A stretch of 64,000 bases of DNA from positions 56,817-120,816 of the forward strand of contig NZ_BDBS01000036.1 of the NCBI RefSeq assembly GCF_001613105.1, given 5' to 3'. The translations under genes and the position numbers were made by a program. The notes beneath the pieces are model-generated. The model had not been told where the DNA came from, did not search any database, and saw only the letters and a program-made list of their open reading frames with translations. Shown piece after piece: positions 1-8,396 of the stretch. This DNA comes from Nocardia pseudobrasiliensis NBRC 108224. Lineage in GTDB: Bacteria; Actinomycetota; Actinomycetes; Mycobacteriales; Mycobacteriaceae. The stretch's first letter is position 1; every line of letters starts with the position of its first letter.

Positions 1-1
1 C

Positions 2-643
2 GCGCTGGACGCGCTGGGCATCGATCCGAATGGCAAGGGGCGGTTACTGATTCGCGGCGGCTCCTCGTCGGTGGGGATGGCCGCCGCCTCGATCGCGTCG
101 AGTCGCGGCATCGAGATCGCGGCCACGACGAGGCGACCGGACAAGATGGCGGCCCTGACCGCCGCGGGCGTCGACCACGTCCTGCTCGACGGTGGCGAAT
201 CCCGAGCCCCGAAGCTGCGTGAGATCTGGCCCGAGGGCCCCGATCACGTCCTCGACCTCGTCGGCGCGAGGACCGCGGTGGACTCGCTGCACCTGGTCCG
301 CCGCGGCGGAACAGTCTGCGTCGCGGGCTCACTCAGCGGCTGGACGATCCGGGAGTTCGAACCGATCGCGATGATCCCGTCGGGAACCAGACTCACCGCC
401 TTCCACAGCGACACCGTCAAGGGCGCTGCGGGTGCGCCGACCCTGCAGCGGATCATTCGCGAAATCGAATCCGGCCGCTACCGTCCCCATCTCGATCGCG
501 TCTTCGCCCTCGACGATATCGTCGCCGCCCACCGGCACATGGAAAACGACGCAGCCACCGGAAAACTCGTGGTGCTGCCGTCGATGCGGCATGTCGGCGA
601 TCGAAAGCAGTTGGCGGACAGCCGAATCGGATCGGCGACATAG
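2..643 (+). CDS. zinc-binding alcohol dehydrogenase / quinone oxidoreductase family protein, 3' part
   Basis: The window opens inside this gene; 213 codons up to the TAG are present. The visible part is the nucleotide-binding domain and C-terminal strand of a medium-chain NAD(P)H-dependent reductase: a glycine-rich Rossmann turn GGSSSVGMAA near visible residues 19-28, then an ATTR segment typical of NADPH users, a DLVG strand, GGTVCVAGS, and the terminal DDIVAAHRHME...GKLVVLP signature of the quinone oxidoreductase branch. No zinc ligands can be judged because the N-terminal catalytic domain lies outside the window. It is convergent with the next gene, 11 bp away. Substrate is unknown; the family reduces quinones or enones. 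Confidence 0.85.
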   Translation, partial: ALDALGIDPNGKGRLLIRGGSSSVGMAAASIASSRGIEIAATTRRPDKMAALTAAGVDHVLLDGGESRAPKLREIWPEGPDHVLDLVGARTAVDSLHLVRRGGTVCVAGSLSGWTIREFEPIAMIPSGTRLTAFHSDTVKGAAGAPTLQRIIREIESGRYRPHLDRVFALDDIVAAHRHMENDAATGKLVVLPSMRHVGDRKQLADSRIGSAT

Positions 644-654
644 CCGAGGTTCGT

Positions 655-930
655 TCACCCCTTCGGCGCGGCCTGCCGCTCGGGTCTGGTGAGCGTCAAC
701 TCGGCGGGCGAGAACGCGAGTGTGTCGCTGGAGCCGCTCGGTCGCACCCGTAGATAGTCGGGTTCGGACCGATCGGCAACAGCGACCACCTTGCCGGAAC
801 GCCCTTCCGTCATGCCCACCGCATCGGCGGTGAACCACACGGTGCGTCGACGCCCCGCCTCGACATCGGCGGCGATGCGCCGAATCTCGCTGTCGGACAA
901 CGGTTTCGGTTGGGTGCGATGAGATGGCAC
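655..930 (-). CDS. small conserved hypothetical protein downstream of a LexA box
   Basis: A 91-residue protein, soluble, with no recognised domain; it begins VPSHRTQPKPLSDSEIRR and is rich in charged residues, ending in a LTLTRPERQ segment. I chose the GTG at 930 because GGAG lies about six bases upstream (complement of 936-940); an upstream in-frame ATG at 975 lacks such a site. From memory similar short proteins are common in Nocardia, but I cannot assign a role. A perfect LexA-type box (1026-1041) and a 22-codon short ORF (965-1033) lie directly upstream on the same strand, so it may be DNA-damage inducible; that is inference. Confidence 0.65.
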   Translation of the reverse strand: MPSHRTQPKPLSDSEIRRIAADVEAGRRRTVWFTADAVGMTEGRSGKVVAVADRSEPDYLRVRPSGSSDTLAFSPAELTLTRPERQAAPKG

Positions 931-964
931 AGTGCACTCCGGACAAGACTGAGAATTCGCGTAC

Positions 965-1033
965 TCACGTAGCATGCACGAGGGAGAGCCTCAGCGCCTC
1001 CTCGAACGGCACCGAACCACAAATCTCGAACAT
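965..1033 (-). other. short ORF starting inside the LexA box (22 codons)
   Basis: The ATG at 1033 lies inside the right half of the LexA box at 1026-1041 and opens a 22-residue peptide beginning MFEICGSVPFEEA, ending at TGA 965-967. The same MFEI opening is seen at the second LexA box (14498-14530). DUF222/13E12 proteins often begin MFE because their start overlaps the operator, so this may be the decayed N-terminus of such a gene or a leader peptide for the gene at 655-930. There is no proof that it is translated. Confidence 0.35.
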
Positions 1034-1041
1034 ACGTTCGA
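1026..1041. promoter_or_regulatory. LexA (SOS) box, perfect dyad
   Basis: TCGAACATACGTTCGA matches the actinobacterial LexA consensus TCGAAC-N4-GTTCGA exactly and is a perfect 6-bp inverted repeat. On the minus strand a TACTAT element (a plausible -10) immediately precedes it, so bound LexA would block transcription toward 655-930. It also lies just past the 3' end of the monooxygenase gene (1065), which reads through it from upstream. Confidence 0.8.
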
Positions 1042-1064
1042 TAGTAGAGTACCAGCCGTACGGC

Positions 1065-2171
1065 TCATTGCGAGAGCATGAGCTTCTCGAAGTAGTCGAT
1101 GGCCTCCGGCGGCATCTCGACGCCGCGAGCGAACATGGCCTGTTCGTATTGGGCGAGTGCGGTTTCGATGTCGCCGGGGTGCTCGGCGAGCGCCCTGCCG
1201 AGTTCGGCCCCGTCGAGCAGGGCCAGATTGGCGCCCTCACCGGTCGGGGCCGCGAGGTGGGCGGCGTCGCCGAGCAGGGTCACGCCCGCGACTCGATCCC
1301 AGCGATGCCCGTTCGGCAACCTGTACTGCGGGCGCAGCGACGGCGCGGTATCGCTGTCGGTGAGCAGTGCGGTGAGTTCCGGTGCCCAGCCGTCGAATTC
1401 CCGCACGAGCCGCGCGGTGGCGGCGGTCGCGTCGGTGAAGTCGATATCGGCGAACCACTCCAGCGGCCGCTGCAGCAGCAGGTAAACGTGCAGTGTCGCA
1501 TCCATTTCCCGATGCGCGAAGATCGCCAGGTCCGATGCCTGCGCGATCATGGATCCCCCGCCGACGACTCGCGCGGCCGCGGGATGGTTGACATCGGCAT
1601 CGAACAGGTAGGTCTCGACCGCCGACGTGCCGGTGTATTCCGGTGTGGCCGTGGACAACAGCGGCCGCACGCGCGACCATGCCCCGTCCGCACCGATCAA
1701 CAGATCGGTGACGACGGTGGAGCCGTCGGCGAAGGTCAACTCATGGCGACCCGCGTCGAGCGGGCGAACAGCGTCGAGTTTGCGCCCCCAGCGAACGGTG
1801 CCCGCCGGGAGCGACTCCAACAGAATCCGCCGCAACTCGGCCCGATGCACCTCGGGCCGACCGCCCGTGCCGTCGTCGGCGTGATCGAGCACGACCCTGC
1901 CGCCCGGCTCGAGCACCCGCAACGCCTGCCGTCCCTCCAGGACGATATCGCGGAACTCCGCCATGAGCCCGGCCGCCTCGAGGGCCCGCTGTCCGTTGTA
2001 GTCGTGGATATCGAGCAATCCGCCCTGCGCACGCGCTGCCGGCGAGGCGTCCGCCTCGTAGACGGTGGCCGCGATGCCATGCAGATGCAGAACCCGGGCG
2101 AGCGCGAGCCCGCCGAGCCCAGCGCCGACGATCGCCACTGAATGACTTTGCCGCTCTATGTATTCGGTCAC
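1065..2171 (-). CDS. FAD-dependent monooxygenase, TetX/UbiH-like class A
   Basis: A 368-residue single-component flavin monooxygenase. The N-terminal ADP-binding turn VGAGLGGLALA sits at about residues 15-25, the mid-protein GADGAWSRVR is the GD motif that contacts NAD(P)H and FAD, and LLGDAAHLAAPTGEGANLAL near residue 300 is the C-terminal FAD-ribityl motif of the TetX/UbiH group. The substrate is not predictable; relatives hydroxylate aromatics or inactivate tetracyclines, but nothing here shows resistance. The start is a GTG at 2171 with a GGGGAA element about ten bases upstream. It follows the small gene at 2217-2468 on the same strand with a 45-bp gap, so the two may be co-transcribed. 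Confidence 0.88.
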   Translation of the reverse strand: MTEYIERQSHSVAIVGAGLGGLALARVLHLHGIAATVYEADASPAARAQGGLLDIHDYNGQRALEAAGLMAEFRDIVLEGRQALRVLEPGGRVVLDHADDGTGGRPEVHRAELRRILLESLPAGTVRWGRKLDAVRPLDAGRHELTFADGSTVVTDLLIGADGAWSRVRPLLSTATPEYTGTSAVETYLFDADVNHPAAARVVGGGSMIAQASDLAIFAHREMDATLHVYLLLQRPLEWFADIDFTDATAATARLVREFDGWAPELTALLTDSDTAPSLRPQYRLPNGHRWDRVAGVTLLGDAAHLAAPTGEGANLALLDGAELGRALAEHPGDIETALAQYEQAMFARGVEMPPEAIDYFEKLMLSQ

Positions 2172-2216
2172 GCCACAACGGTTCCCCGCCCGGGTTGCAC
2201 GCCCCTTGCACCCGAC

Positions 2217-2468
2217 TTACGCCCGCATGCGCGGGCCTGACGCCGTGCCGAGCCGCAAGCGATTGTCCGCCACCGCTTCGACCGCCCACGCCACCTGTGC
2301 GAGTCCGATCCCGCGCAGCGCCTCGGCCGCCGTACGGAATATCTCGTTGTCCAGCTCGACCATCCGATCCCCGCGTTCCGCCGCCCGCATCATCGCCTCA
2401 CGCTCGGCGACAAGGGGATACAGCGGAAGAAGCGCGACCAGGATCTCCGCATCCGTCACAACACTCAT
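2217..2468 (-). CDS. hypothetical protein, 83 aa
   Basis: A small acidic, mostly helical protein beginning MSVVTDAEILVALLPLYP and ending RLGTASGPRMRA. I placed the start at the ATG at 2468, where a GCGGAAGAA stretch precedes; the frame is open 50 codons further upstream but that extension is rich in unlikely residues and has no ribosome site. No domain is recognised. It lies 45 bp upstream of the flavin monooxygenase gene on the same strand and could share its transcript. Confidence 0.55.
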   Translation of the reverse strand: MSVVTDAEILVALLPLYPLVAEREAMMRAAERGDRMVELDNEIFRTAAEALRGIGLAQVAWAVEAVADNRLRLGTASGPRMRA

Positions 2469-2672
2469 CTGGACGATTCTTCCGCCGCACAGGTGACGGA
2501 ACGGTGAGCCAACTCTGAGGAATCGGTATGGATCACGTATTTCGTCGAAATCTCCGCCGTGAAGGAAAAGTGATGATTTCAGCACGGCTTCGACCGACGA
2601 CAACTCCGAATACAACAAGGCCCTCGATCGGCTCGAAAACGTATGCCGCTGAGTATTTCCGGATCCATGGCA

Positions 2673-2704
2673 ACGGCCCGACTCCTGCTTCGGAGTCGGG
2701 CCGT
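2673..2704 (-). terminator. strong hairpin downstream of the VOC gene
   Basis: A 13-bp perfect stem (2673-2685 with 2692-2704) and a 6-nt loop lies 22 bp beyond the stop of the minus-strand VOC gene. There is no T-run, so it is a terminator-like or 3'-end-stabilising hairpin rather than a classical intrinsic terminator. Confidence 0.55.
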
Positions 2705-2725
2705 ATCACGCGTCGAAGCAGCCAT

Positions 2726-3091
2726 TCAGTCGAGACAGAATTCGTTACCCTCGATGTCCTGCATGTTCAGGCATGACTCGTTCTCCTCGTCGGCGAGCAG
2801 CAACTGCCCGCGGACCGCACCGAGCGGAATCAGCCGGGCGCATTCGGCCTCGAGCGCGGCCAGCCGCTCCGCACCCACGAGCCCGGTCCCGACGCGCACA
2901 TCCAGATGCACCCGATTCTTCACGACCTTTCCTTCGGGAACTCGCTGGAAGTACAACCGCGGACCCACTCCCGTGGGATCGACGCACGCCGTGCCCCGAT
3001 GCTCGTACCCCAACACCTCGGACCAGAATCGAGCAACGCGCTCGGGCTCCGCGCAATCGAATGTGATCTGAACCTGTTTGACCGAAGACAT
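2726..3091 (-). CDS. VOC family (glyoxalase-like) protein
   Basis: A 121-residue vicinal-oxygen-chelate fold protein of the glyoxalase_6 type: it opens with the beta strand KQVQITFDCAEPERVARFW, has the FQRVPEGKVVKNRVHLDVRV strand in the middle and ends with MQDIEGNEFCLD, the usual terminal metal-site strand with the final Glu. Metal and substrate are unknown; such proteins are often annotated as possible glyoxalases or bleomycin-resistance-like proteins. Monocistronic, divergent from the aminotransferase at 3193, with a strong hairpin at its 3' end. Confidence 0.85.
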   Translation of the reverse strand: MSSVKQVQITFDCAEPERVARFWSEVLGYEHRGTACVDPTGVGPRLYFQRVPEGKVVKNRVHLDVRVGTGLVGAERLAALEAECARLIPLGAVRGQLLLADEENESCLNMQDIEGNEFCLD

Positions 3092-3192
3092 CGCTCCACC
3101 CTAGAGCCGAAACCCCCGGGGCGTCTTCACCTTTTCCGGGTAACCGGACCGAGGTCCACTTTATTTCGCGCCCAAGGACCTAGCCTGTCTGT

Positions 3193-4356
3193 GTGGCCTC
3201 ATCACATACCGTGCGGCGCCTACGCCCGTTTGCCTCGACGATCTTCGCGGAGATGACCGAGTTGGCGCTGCGCCACGACGCGGTGAATCTCGGTCAGGGC
3301 TTTCCGGATTCGGACGGCCCCGCCGCCATGCTCGAGGTCGCGCGGGACGCGATCACGCACAACTTCAATCAATACCCGCCCGCCCGCGGCCTACCGGCGC
3401 TGCGGCAGGCGATCGCCCGCGACCGCGCGCGCATCGGTCTGGACTACGATCCCGACACCGAAATGCTGGTGACGGTCGGCGCGAGCGAAGCATTGAGCGC
3501 GGCTATTCTGGGCCTGGTCGAGCCCGATCAGGAAGTCGTGCTGATCGAACCGTATTTCGATGTGTACGCGGCGGCGATCGCCATGGCCGGCGCTCGGCGC
3601 CGCACCGCGCGCCTGGTATCCGACGGCGACGGCTTCACACTCGATATCGACAGCCTGCGCGGCGCGATAACCCCCGCGACCCGAATGATCGTGGTGAACA
3701 CCCCGCACAATCCGACCGGCGCGGTATTGAACCGCGCCACCCTGCTCGCCATCGCCGAGATCGCCTGCGATAAAGACCTTCTCGTCCTATCCGACGAGGT
3801 GTACGAGCACCTCGCCTTCGACGGCGTCGACCACATCTCCCTCGCGACGCTGCCCGGTATGCGGGAGCGAACGATCGTGGTGTCCAGTGCGGGCAAGCGA
3901 TTCAGCGTCACCGGCTGGAAGATCGGTTGGGCCTGCGCGCCGCGACCGCTGATCGACGCCGTCCTGGCCGCCAAACAATTTCTCACCTTCGCCGGTGGCG
4001 GCCCGTTCCAGCAGGCGGTCGCCTACGCCCTCGACGACGAGCGGGATTGGGTGACCCACTGGCGTGACGAGTTGGCGATCAAACGCGACTTGCTGTCGAA
4101 AGCGTTGGAAGAGGCCGGATTCGGTGTCCGCCACGGCGCGGGAACCTTCTACCTGTGCGCCGATGTAGCGCCGCTCGGCGAGCCGGACGCACTGAGCTTC
4201 TGCCGCACCATGCCCCGTCGAATCGGCGTCGCCGCGGTCCCCGTCCATGTATTCGCCGACGATCCCGCCCCCTGGAAAACATTGGTGCGCTTCACCTTCT
4301 GCAAACGCGACGCCACCCTGGCCGAAGCCGCACGCCGCCTGAAGCAACCGAGCTGA
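3193..4356 (+). CDS. PLP-dependent aminotransferase class I/II, DapC (Rv0858c)-like
   Basis: A 387-residue fold-type I aminotransferase. It begins (GTG start) SSHTVRRLRPFASTIFAEM and carries VNLGQGFPD, the PLP phosphate and ring contacts VGASEAL, NTPHNPTG, LSDEVYEHL, and the PLP lysine in SSAGKRFSVTGWKIGWA; the C-terminal LVRFTFCKRD supplies the substrate-carboxylate Arg. The overall sequence closely recalls Mycobacterium tuberculosis DapC, the N-succinyldiaminopimelate aminotransferase of lysine and peptidoglycan-precursor synthesis. Similar proteins also act on methionine or kynurenine, and no dap gene is nearby, so the exact substrate is open. Confidence 0.85.
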   Translation: MASSHTVRRLRPFASTIFAEMTELALRHDAVNLGQGFPDSDGPAAMLEVARDAITHNFNQYPPARGLPALRQAIARDRARIGLDYDPDTEMLVTVGASEALSAAILGLVEPDQEVVLIEPYFDVYAAAIAMAGARRRTARLVSDGDGFTLDIDSLRGAITPATRMIVVNTPHNPTGAVLNRATLLAIAEIACDKDLLVLSDEVYEHLAFDGVDHISLATLPGMRERTIVVSSAGKRFSVTGWKIGWACAPRPLIDAVLAAKQFLTFAGGGPFQQAVAYALDDERDWVTHWRDELAIKRDLLSKALEEAGFGVRHGAGTFYLCADVAPLGEPDALSFCRTMPRRIGVAAVPVHVFADDPAPWKTLVRFTFCKRDATLAEAARRLKQPS

Positions 4357-4451
4357 TCACAGTACCAGCGGCCGCTCGATGTACCAGACCACGAAAATCA
4401 CTGCGCACCCGAACTTTTCACGGTCGCGACCGAGGGTATATTTTCGGATCC

Positions 4452-5933
4452 ATGCGCGCGCTCGTCCCGCTGTGTGCCGCGATGCTGCTGCTCTCCGGCT
4501 GCGCGGCCGAGACGCAGCAGAACCGCGACGCCTTCTACCACCAGCAGATCAGGTGGAGTCCCTGCTCGGATAGCAACAACCCTGACTGGTTCCAGGACAC
4601 TCCCCCGGCGGGCAGTACCTGCGCACGCATCCTCGCCCCGCTCGACTATCGAAATACCGGCGCATCGGCGAAGAAGGTCTCCATCCCCATCGCGCGCCTC
4701 CCGGCGAAGGCGGCCAAACACGGCACCCTCGTGCTGATCAGCGGCGGCCCGGGCGATCCGGGGCTGTCCATGCTCGATATGCCCTTCCCCGAACCGATCC
4801 GCCAGCACTACGACATCGTCTCCTACGACCCGCGCGGCGTCGGCCAGTCGACCCCCGCGATCAGATGCGTTTCCAACGGCGACGAACTCACCGAGGAACC
4901 GGTCACGGCCGCCGCCATGGAAGCCGCGAGCCGTGTCTTCGTCGACGCGTGCGTGCGCGCCACCGGCTCGGAGATATTGCGGCACATAGGGTCCGACGAG
5001 GCCACCGACGATCTCGACATCATTCGCGGGGTGCTCGGTGAGCAGCGGCTGAATCTGCTCGCCATGTCATACGGAACCCAGATCGCCGCGATGTACATCG
5101 ACCGCTATCCACGCCGCTACCGGGCCGCCGCACTCGACGGCGTCGTCGACGTCACCGAGAACAGTGTCGAAATGCGGGCCGGCCAATACCGCGGCCACCA
5201 GGACACATTCGATCGAGTAGCCGCCTACTGCGCGACCTCCTATCGCGAGGGTGGACGTTTTCCCTGCCCACTCGGCAATGATCCGGCCCAGGCGCAGAAC
5301 GTCTTTCACAATATCCTGCGCACCGTCGAGAAGGGTCCGGCGCCGACGGACGCGTGGGATCCGGTCGGGCCGGACACCATATTGGCAGCGCTGGCCGCCA
5401 GTTTCCCGTGGCCGCAGAACTGGACCGCCTTCCTGAACGCGCTCACCGCCGTCCGATACGGCGACGGCACCGCCATGTACCGACTGGCGTACCGGGACTC
5501 CGGCGCTCCCCGAAGCGGCGCGCTGGAGGCGATCACCTGCGCCGATATCGCCGATCCGACCACCGACCGAGCAACAGCGCAAGCCGACGCCGCCAAGATC
5601 TACGACGCGGCGACCTACGACGACTACCAGCCTCGCCCGGCCGAATTCCCGCTCGACACTTGCGCTTTCTGGCCGACCGCGGGCACCGCCCGTACCTACC
5701 GGCCACACCGCGCGAAGGATTCGGCGCCCGTACTGTTCATCGGCACCCGGCACGACCCGGCCACCCCCGTACAGAACGCCGAACGCATGGCCCAGTACCT
5801 CGAAAGCCCGCTGCTGATCCGCGAGGGCGACGGTCACACCTTCGTCTTCAACGAAATCAACCGCTGCGGAGACGATTTCGTCGTCCACTACCTCGAGCAT
5901 CCCGAGGTCGCCGGAACCAAGGTCTGCGAATAG
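4452..5933 (+). CDS. secreted lipoprotein alpha/beta hydrolase, tripeptidyl-aminopeptidase (TAP/Hip1) type
   Basis: A 493-residue protein. The first 17 residues, MRALVPLCAAMLLLSGC, are a lipoprotein signal with lipobox LSGC (Cys17). The fold shows HGTLVLISGGPGDPG (oxyanion region), YDPRGVGQS, the nucleophile elbow MSYGTQ with Ser206, and the TAP-like C-terminal domain with FIGTRHDPATPV and EGDGHTFVF supplying Asp and His. This is the family of Streptomyces tripeptidyl aminopeptidase and M. tuberculosis Hip1/CaeA; role is an exported peptidase or esterase anchored to the membrane. I used the ATG at 4452 because the signal peptide starts there; the frame is open further upstream through the aminotransferase end, which is not real. 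Confidence 0.88.
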   Translation: MRALVPLCAAMLLLSGCAAETQQNRDAFYHQQIRWSPCSDSNNPDWFQDTPPAGSTCARILAPLDYRNTGASAKKVSIPIARLPAKAAKHGTLVLISGGPGDPGLSMLDMPFPEPIRQHYDIVSYDPRGVGQSTPAIRCVSNGDELTEEPVTAAAMEAASRVFVDACVRATGSEILRHIGSDEATDDLDIIRGVLGEQRLNLLAMSYGTQIAAMYIDRYPRRYRAAALDGVVDVTENSVEMRAGQYRGHQDTFDRVAAYCATSYREGGRFPCPLGNDPAQAQNVFHNILRTVEKGPAPTDAWDPVGPDTILAALAASFPWPQNWTAFLNALTAVRYGDGTAMYRLAYRDSGAPRSGALEAITCADIADPTTDRATAQADAAKIYDAATYDDYQPRPAEFPLDTCAFWPTAGTARTYRPHRAKDSAPVLFIGTRHDPATPVQNAERMAQYLESPLLIREGDGHTFVFNEINRCGDDFVVHYLEHPEVAGTKVCE

Positions 5934-5937
5934 CCGG

Positions 5938-6420
5938 TCATCGCCGCCGTAGCAGCCCGACCAATCCCGCCCCCAGCAGCATGAATCCGGAAATCAGCGC
6001 GAAACCGTAAGTGACCCAGGCGTGCACGGCCACCTTCATCGCACTGGACAGGAACGGCAGATCTCCGATCAACCGGAACGTGTCATCGGGAAACAGCAGA
6101 TGCAGCACTCCCGGAAAGATCCCCCACACCAGACTCGCGACGATCGTGCCCGCCGGTGTGAAGGTCGCCAACGCCGCCACCAGCAGCAACAGCAGTGACC
6201 CGCCGATGATCTCGAGCGAGGCGGTCGCGCGATCGGTGACGGCGCCGACGATCACCCAGTAGCGGATGTCGGCGCCGCCTTTGGCCGCCAGCGCGATCCC
6301 GATCGGAGTCACCACCAGACTGAACAGCACCCCCGCCCAGGTGCCTGCGGTCACCCCGCGGCTCTGGAACTCCGCCCCGGGGGGAGACCACCCCGCAGGT
6401 GATTCGAACTTGTTCGGCAT
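5938..6420 (-). CDS. integral membrane protein of unknown function, 4 TM
   Basis: A 160-residue protein with four predicted membrane spans: about residues 25-45 (WAGVLFSLVVTPIGIALAA), 67-87 (SLEIIGGSLLLLLVAALATF), 89-110 (GTIVASLVWGIFPGVLHLLF) and 130-155 (VAVHAWVTYGFALISGFMLLGAGL), with an RRR C-terminus. No family is recognised. It ends 4 bp from the convergent peptidase gene and is divergent from the epoxide hydrolase across 123 bp. Confidence 0.7.
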   Translation of the reverse strand: MPNKFESPAGWSPPGAEFQSRGVTAGTWAGVLFSLVVTPIGIALAAKGGADIRYWVIVGAVTDRATASLEIIGGSLLLLLVAALATFTPAGTIVASLVWGIFPGVLHLLFPDDTFRLIGDLPFLSSAMKVAVHAWVTYGFALISGFMLLGAGLVGLLRRR

Positions 6421-6543
6421 CGCCCCGCTCCTCCTCGTTCTGCCGCGTCCATTGTCATGCCACGGTCGGAGAATTGTCCGCCCACAGGCGGAAATCGTTC
6501 GCGTGGCGCGCCTGTCGCGTTATCCGCTGGTTAGCATCGCGGT

Positions 6544-7431
6544 ATGGCGAGTACCGGAACGGCCCTGGAACCACCGCGGATCGAGGGGGTGCGCAGATCC
6601 ACCGTCACCGCGCGCGGCGTGCGCTTCCATGTCACCGAGGCGGGCCCCGCCGACGGTCGCCCCGTCGTCGCCCTGCACGGCTGGCCCCAACATCACTACA
6701 CCTACCGCCACCTGCTCGCCGACCCACCCGAGGGCCTGCGCGTCATCGCACCCGACCTGCCCGGCTACGGCTGGTCCGGCCCGCCCCCGCACCGCTGGCT
6801 CAAGGACGAGATCGCCAGCGACGTTCTAGCCCTGCTCGATTCGCTGGAGCTGCCACGCGCGCTGCTGATCGGCCACGACTGGGGAGGCTACGTCGGCTTC
6901 CTGATGGCCCTGCGCGAGCCGGAGCGCTTCTCCGGCTTCATACCCCTGAATATCGCCCACCCCTGGCAGAGCCCACGCACCTTCGCACCGCACGCCTGGC
7001 GCTTCCTGCTGTACCAACCGCTGGTCGCCGGACTCGGAATGCCGCTGCAACAACGCACCCCATTCCTCACTCAGGTATTCCAACGCGGCGTAACCAACCA
7101 CGCGGAATTCTCCCCCGAGGTGATCCGCGCCTACACCGAACGCTTCCGCGACCCGATAACCGCCCGCGCCGCCACCGATACCTACCGCACCTTCCTCCTG
7201 CGCGAGGTCCCTGCCCTCGGCCGCACCCGCAGCCCCCGCGCCACCCTGCCCATCCGCGCCCTGTTCGGCAAGAACGACAGCGCCATCCACCATGCCCTGG
7301 CCTCTGCCGAAACCGCCGACGCGGACGATTACACGATCGAATACGTGTCCGGCTGCGGCCATTTCATCCCCGAGGAACGGCCGGATCTGGTACGGCGGAA
7401 ACTGCTGGATCTGGCGGCGGAGACGGCCTAG
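6544..7431 (+). CDS. alpha/beta hydrolase, epoxide hydrolase-like
   Basis: A 295-residue hydrolase with the oxyanion motif HGWPQ at residues 45-49 and the nucleophile elbow GHDWGG with Asp112, which is the signature of epoxide hydrolases and haloalkane dehalogenases rather than esterases. The C-terminal GCGHFIPEERPD supplies the catalytic His. The cap domain between residues 140 and 230 is of normal size. ATG at 6544 begins MASTGTALEPPRIEG. It overlaps the convergent luciferase-like gene by 4 bp at the 3' end. Substrate unknown. Confidence 0.85.
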   Translation: MASTGTALEPPRIEGVRRSTVTARGVRFHVTEAGPADGRPVVALHGWPQHHYTYRHLLADPPEGLRVIAPDLPGYGWSGPPPHRWLKDEIASDVLALLDSLELPRALLIGHDWGGYVGFLMALREPERFSGFIPLNIAHPWQSPRTFAPHAWRFLLYQPLVAGLGMPLQQRTPFLTQVFQRGVTNHAEFSPEVIRAYTERFRDPITARAATDTYRTFLLREVPALGRTRSPRATLPIRALFGKNDSAIHHALASAETADADDYTIEYVSGCGHFIPEERPDLVRRKLLDLAAETA

Positions 7432-8330
7432 CCGAGCAGTTCGCGGGTGCGGGCGAGCAGGTCGTATTGGCCGGGCAGATCCGGTCCGGACAGATTGACC
7501 ACGAAGGTCCTCGCGCCCGCGCGCAGATAGTCGTCGAGCCGTTCGGCGAGCTTCTCGGGCGACCCGCTGATCACCAGGGGACTCACGCGCGACTCGGCCA
7601 GCCCGGTCAGCCCGCACAGGAAGCGGACCACGCGTTCGCGACCCCGCCTTTCTGCGTCCGCGCCCAGCGCGGCGAATACGGTCGTGGCGAGTTCGGGCAT
7701 GGGCGCACCCGCATCGGCCGCCATCGTTTCCAGAGCGCCCGCGCGAGTGGCGAGTTCGGCGGGCGTCAGCAATGAGGCCAACCAGCCGGCGCCGTGCTCG
7801 ACGACGCGGCGCAACGCGCGATCCGACATACCGCCCACCCAGATCTCCGGCATGGGTACAGCCGGTTCGAGCGTCACGGTCGGCGCGCCCGGCTCGGTCA
7901 GCAGGGCCGTCGGCCTGCCCGCGAGCAGGTCCGGCAACGCGCTCAACATGAGATCCGTCCTGCGGCCGCGATCGGCGAACGGACTTCCGGCGGCCGACCA
8001 TTCGTGCCGATGAACACCGGTCCCGACACCGAGCATGATCCGATTGCCGGACAGATACTGCAGCGAGCCCAGCTGTCTCGCCGCCCACGCCTGCTGTCGC
8101 AACGCCAGCAGCATCACACCGAAGCCCAGCCGTACGCGGGTCGTGACGGCGGCGGCCGCGGCGAGCGCGACCGTGCTCTCCAGTAGGGCCCCTCGGGGAC
8201 TCAGATAGTCGGCCGTCCACATCGCGTCGAGTCCGAGTTGCTCGACATGTCGTGCCAGTGCGGGGATATCGCCGATCATCGCCCCCGGCGACGGCACGGT
8301 CGGTAGCGAAACACCCAGGGATATCGGCAT
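7428..8330 (-). CDS. luciferase-like (LLM class, F420-type) oxidoreductase
   Basis: A 300-residue TIM-barrel protein with the LLM signatures LGLDAMWTADYL, TRVRLGFGVMLL, LGVGTGVHRHEW and the barrel strand PEIWVGGMSDRALRRVVEHGAGWL. Actinobacterial members of this group mostly use coenzyme F420, but no cofactor-specific residue is proved here. I chose the ATG at 8330 (MPISLGVSLP), which has GAGAGG six bases upstream; the ATG at 8336 overlaps that site. It is divergent from the MerR gene over 66 bp, with a perfect palindrome between them, so it is probably the regulated target of that MerR protein. Confidence 0.85.
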   Translation of the reverse strand: MPISLGVSLPTVPSPGAMIGDIPALARHVEQLGLDAMWTADYLSPRGALLESTVALAAAAAVTTRVRLGFGVMLLALRQQAWAARQLGSLQYLSGNRIMLGVGTGVHRHEWSAAGSPFADRGRRTDLMLSALPDLLAGRPTALLTEPGAPTVTLEPAVPMPEIWVGGMSDRALRRVVEHGAGWLASLLTPAELATRAGALETMAADAGAPMPELATTVFAALGADAERRGRERVVRFLCGLTGLAESRVSPLVISGSPEKLAERLDDYLRAGARTFVVNLSGPDLPGQYDLLARTRELLG

Positions 8331-8367
8331 ATTCATCCTCTCGATCCGGTAAGTCGAATCTTGCCTT

Positions 8368-8383
8368 CTCAACCCCGGTTGAG
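8368..8383. promoter_or_regulatory. perfect 16-bp palindrome, putative MerR operator
   Basis: CTCAACCCCGGTTGAG (7-bp arms, 2-bp centre) lies in the 66-bp divergent spacer between the MerR gene and the LLM oxidoreductase gene. MerR proteins bind dyads in the long spacer of their target promoter. No clear -35/-10 pair could be fixed around it. Confidence 0.6.
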
Positions 8384-8396
8384 TTCAACTGTTGCG

